In this document: positions 5,001 to 6,378 of the stretch, piece by piece
How the letters are laid out: every line of letters begins with the position of its first letter
Position numbering within the stretch: the stretch's first letter is position 1
Source of the DNA: Roseburia sp.
Lineage (GTDB): Bacteria; Bacillota; Clostridia; Lachnospirales; Lachnospiraceae
Direction: 5' to 3'
Assembly (NCBI GenBank): GCA_030844625.1
Contig: JAUUNJ010000148.1
Coordinates: forward strand, 1-6,378
DNA: 6,378 nt
Program-made: the position numbers and the translations under genes
The notes under the pieces: model-generated
What the model saw: only the letters and a program-made list of their open reading frames with translations
The model's database searches: none
Told to the model about the DNA's origin: nothing

Positions 5001-6378
5001 GAACCGGATGATACTGCCAGCATTGAAGCGTATCAGGATAAAATCAATTATGGGAATACGTTAATTACAAACTTTGAAACGGCTTTAAAACTTGATAATT
5101 ATGAAGGGATAGCCCGGTATATTGATGTAGAGTCCTTTGCAAAGTATTACATTGTAAATGAATTTTTCCGTAATCAGGATTTTAATTTCAGTTCCACAAG
5201 ATTTTATATTAAAGACGGGAAATTATATGCAGGTCCATGTTGGGATTATGATCTGTCATCAGGTAACATTGGTAACTATTATAGTGGAGAGTATAAAAAT
5301 GGTGTGACGTACAATAGTTTTAAGGCACAGGAATTAAAATGGTACTCTTATCTTATGGCAAATGAAACTTTCCGTGATTATGTTATAAGTTTATACACAC
5401 AGTATCAGCCTTTGATTAAAAGTCTGTATAGCAATGGTATTGATGATATGATTAATGCTTATGGAAATTCATTTGAGAGAAACTATACATCAAAGAGAGA
5501 ACTAGGTGCAGGATGGTCAGTAACTACAGCGGATCAGGCAGATATGTATAGCTATGCAACCAATGGACAATGGAAGACATATGAAGAGTCTGTAGAATTT
5601 TTAAGAGACTGGCTTGAAAATAGAAATATATGGCTTGAAACACAATGGGGAATTGATGATCCGGACATGCCTGCAAGTATCATAAATAAAGATGGTGATA
5701 CAATCATAAGATGGAATGATAATTCAGATGTCACACCAGATTATTACCAAATTACATACAGCAAGTTTGTAAGTTATAGTGGAACAACTCCGGTAGTAGA
5801 AAAAATGACAATTACAGCAGACCGAACTGCCAGTTCTGCAGTGATAGAGGATTTAATAGCCGGCAATACAACTGTTAGGGTAGAAGCTGTATATGAAGAT
5901 GAAACTACAAATGTTGTGGGAACAGCAACAGCGAAAGCAGACTTAAAAATAACAGAAATTACATTAAGCAAAGAAAATCCGAAAGCAGGAGAGACTGTTC
6001 AGGTTCTTCTTAAAGTAGAAAATATAGGTACAGCAGTTGCTTATCCGGAAAATGATGCTATTACATCCATTTTAAAAATAGATGGTGTACAGGTTAATTA
6101 TACATCATTATATAAGGGCCCATTAAATCCGAATGAAGTATCAAAATACAATTTCCCAATGAATTGGACTGTTAAAGCAGGAACACATACAATTCAGGCA
6201 CAGATTGATGAGCGCAATAAAGTATCAGAAAGCAATGAAAGCAATAACATATCATCAGTTAAATTTACATTTGACACAAATGTATCCAGACCACAGGATG
6301 TGACTGTACAGTTAGTCAATAATGTACCGTATGTGACTGTAACGGCATCAGAAGAACAAATTCAGGCAGGATACACAT
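1944..6378 (+). CDS. Large secreted modular protein: three discoidin-type modules, CotH kinase domain, FN3-like and CARDB domains (runs off the right edge)
   Basis: An open frame of 1478 codons with no stop in the window. Residues 1-31 are a Sec signal peptide: KK-rich start, hydrophobic ILSAILSLALVF, probable cleavage after AKA. Then come three F5/8 type C (discoidin)-like domains (about 43-187, 289-456, 558-708), the first opening NLALGK and the third with AIDHNVATRW (601-610); each is followed by a small beta-sandwich. A Glu/Pro/Thr linker spans 709-740. The CotH domain (about 835-1235) has RGN (883-885), KKPYNIKL (892-899), LLANAFDKSLIRN (916-928), NGQYLG (954-959), LELDN (988-992), NEPE (1015-1018), D1079 and WDYD (1100-1103). 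An FN3-like domain (1237-1331), a CARDB domain ending ESNESNN (1332-1443) and the start of another domain follow. CotH of Bacillus is an atypical protein kinase that phosphorylates spore-coat proteins; discoidin domains often bind glycans. A surface or extracellular kinase or adhesin is inferred; substrate and anchor are unknown. Confidence 0.9.
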   Translation, partial: MKKGAKKILSAILSLALVFTSIGYSPAIAKAETTAELVADSAYNLALGKQVKIMPSKQEGGENTVVTDGDLTGSHVATTFGTTNTSYEIDLGNTYDAAGIDQIVSQYKENNTGDTPVKGYLIQYSTDGINYNTVKIVDGTDVQNACENNGCLDIQDVSGSTGNVRYVRLLYPDSYTWGIQVREIAVLDTDLNAQVVEVEKCDDAAAVTVSSDDFNTITYNVTADENQEDYVYNVYLDGTTLIGQGINAGQNYTVGGIAEGNHTVKVISVCNGKVSEGITSQTVEVQDISSLITGTKNITSTVNNVEAEIIRVSSFYSDTYTLETSQVAIDGKIPSGEGNEAALRTGAGQPAEIVIDLGQKYKTSEFDTVLLAYSNPRTYAADTTVSFSADNDEYVVVAENTGYVCKKDNAGTAEVNAFKLNKIEDYEETSVRYVKISLSGGVNAWGYVVNEIALALNVDVSAATIIQDVEVGEAAAVTAVSNTYNTIIATIEANTDHPEYKYNILVDGVRVLQNVEAGTYTIGDVEAGTHIVKVRAVDEYGNISPGIDSEPVTVAASWTYTSSTAKTDADRAFSDTKDNGNNYVRYTGVRATASSGNAKAAIDHNVATRWESAACDPQNIITNLGDIYSIKEIDICWETANAKDFTVEVSTDGEDYITVATVKGASADANRIDTIVLIDAVDARYIKINGTARNTVYGYSIWELAIYGPEADKEPETEEPEEPTTEAPTGTPEEPDETAPTNLYVENYGKYTGKYFVIFTPATSGKSYNVYVDNQLIRNVSGSGYYLTSEELENFENGNHTLSVRTVDSAGAELAAAAKEFVIEEKGNSDDIPQIYISTKGRAISGEYFKNRDGQTVDVNVAVVDNSGSYEDVIDAGSDIKVRGNTTAGGQKKPYNIKLNKKKSVLGMDSAKKWSLLANAFDKSLIRNALAMQMAHEVGLSYTSDCRFVDVYCNGQYLGNYLIIESVETGNGRIEINAEDTSSNDMLLELDNNGRDVSEAYHLDRTGLGVYLMLNEPEIEPDDTASIEAYQDKINYGNTLITNFETALKLDNYEGIARYIDVESFAKYYIVNEFFRNQDFNFSSTRFYIKDGKLYAGPCWDYDLSSGNIGNYYSGEYKNGVTYNSFKAQELKWYSYLMANETFRDYVISLYTQYQPLIKSLYSNGIDDMINAYGNSFERNYTSKRELGAGWSVTTADQADMYSYATNGQWKTYEESVEFLRDWLENRNIWLETQWGIDDPDMPASIINKDGDTIIRWNDNSDVTPDYYQITYSKFVSYSGTTPVVEKMTITADRTASSAVIEDLIAGNTTVRVEAVYEDETTNVVGTATAKADLKITEITLSKENPKAGETVQVLLKVENIGTAVAYPENDAITSILKIDGVQVNYTSLYKGPLNPNEVSKYNFPMNWTVKAGTHTIQAQIDERNKVSESNESNNISSVKFTFDTNVSRPQDVTVQLVNNVPYVTVTASEEQIQAGYT
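2070..4418 (+). repeat. Threefold module inside the gene: discoidin-like domain plus small beta-sandwich
   Basis: Three diverged copies cover residues 43-288, 289-557 and 558-825. The best landmark is in the second half of each: YNVYLDG (232-238), YNILVDG (502-508) and YNVYVDN (768-774), each followed by a V-x-AG or similar turn and then GNHTVKV, GTHIVKV or GNHTLSV. The landmarks lie 270 and 266 residues apart. The first halves share the discoidin pattern of an Asp-Leu-Gly strand and a closing Arg-Tyr-(Val/Ile)-(Arg/Lys) strand before the final strand (for example REIAVL, NEIALAL, WELAIYG). The copies are too diverged to be recent duplications. The third copy also contains the acidic linker at 709-740. 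Confidence 0.7.
4446..5648 (+). other. CotH-type atypical kinase domain
   Basis: This is the strongest family match in the long gene. The order of motifs follows the CotH family from end to end: RGN and KKPYNIKL near the start, LLANAFDKSLIRN, FVDVYCNGQYLGNYLIIE, LELDN, NEPE, then D1079 and WDYD, closing with a helix ending WLETQW (1230-1235). From memory of Bacillus CotH, the catalytic and metal-binding acidic residues lie at the equivalents of D1079 and of WDYD, so all key positions appear intact. The usual family spelling after the second motif is LANYGDKS; here AF replaces YG. Known CotH proteins act on spore coats, but this copy sits in a secreted multidomain protein. Confidence 0.88.
5937..6272 (+). 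other. CARDB-type adhesion domain
   Basis: Residues 1332-1443 read as a CARDB (cell adhesion related, bacterial) beta-sandwich: ADLKITEITLS opening, an AGETVQVLLKVENIGTA strand pair, AGTHTIQAQID near the end, and the family's closing pattern V-x-E-x-NE-x-NN (VSESNESNN). Such domains act as rigid extensions or binding units in bacterial surface proteins. The sequence continues for 35 residues into what looks like a further beta-sandwich before the window ends. Confidence 0.75.

Noticed and set aside
1944..6378. Naming the long gene cotH after the spore-coat kinase
   Set aside because: Only the central 400 residues match CotH; the signal peptide and binding modules show a different location and role, so the symbol would mislead.
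1..6378. CRISPR arrays, insertion sequences, tRNA or rRNA genes, and defence systems
   Set aside because: Almost all of the window is filled by two coding frames with clear families, and the short intergenic region has no spaced identical repeats, transposase remnants or cloverleaf.

Overview
The window looks like chromosomal DNA from a low-GC Gram-positive, most likely an anaerobic Clostridia/Lachnospiraceae-type gut bacterium. I infer this from the AT-rich codon use, the strong AGGAG-type ribosome binding sites, a Firmicute-style YbiT-group ABC-F protein, and a very large secreted protein built from discoidin, CotH and CARDB domains with a Glu/Pro/Thr linker. No species can be named from the sequence alone.

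Layout. The left quarter is read leftward on the minus strand. It holds a complete ABC-F ATPase (51-1685), followed by the first 13 codons of another gene (39 to the left edge) whose ribosome binding site overlaps the ABC-F stop codon. A 258-bp intergenic region (1686-1943) separates divergent genes. It holds a promoter for each side, an AT palindrome midway between the two -10 boxes, a possible hairpin in the ABC-F leader, and a pair of G-runs in the leader of the rightward gene. The remaining 70% (1944 to the right edge) is one open reading frame of at least 1478 codons with no stop in the window. It encodes a secreted protein: signal peptide, three repeats of about 268 residues (each a discoidin/F5-8-type-C-like domain plus a small beta-sandwich), an acidic linker within the third, a CotH-type atypical kinase domain, an FN3-like domain, a CARDB domain and the start of a further domain. 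Its C-terminus, and so any surface anchor, lies outside the window.

How they relate. The two main genes are divergent and functionally unrelated as far as can be seen: one is a cytosolic ribosome-associated ATPase, the other an exported modular protein that probably binds glycans or other surfaces and may phosphorylate targets outside the cell. I see no mobile element, CRISPR array, tRNA, rRNA or phage signature. The points most worth following are the extracellular CotH protein with its threefold N-terminal module, the replaced H-switch histidine in the second ATPase site of the ABC-F protein, and the leader structures in the shared intergenic region.
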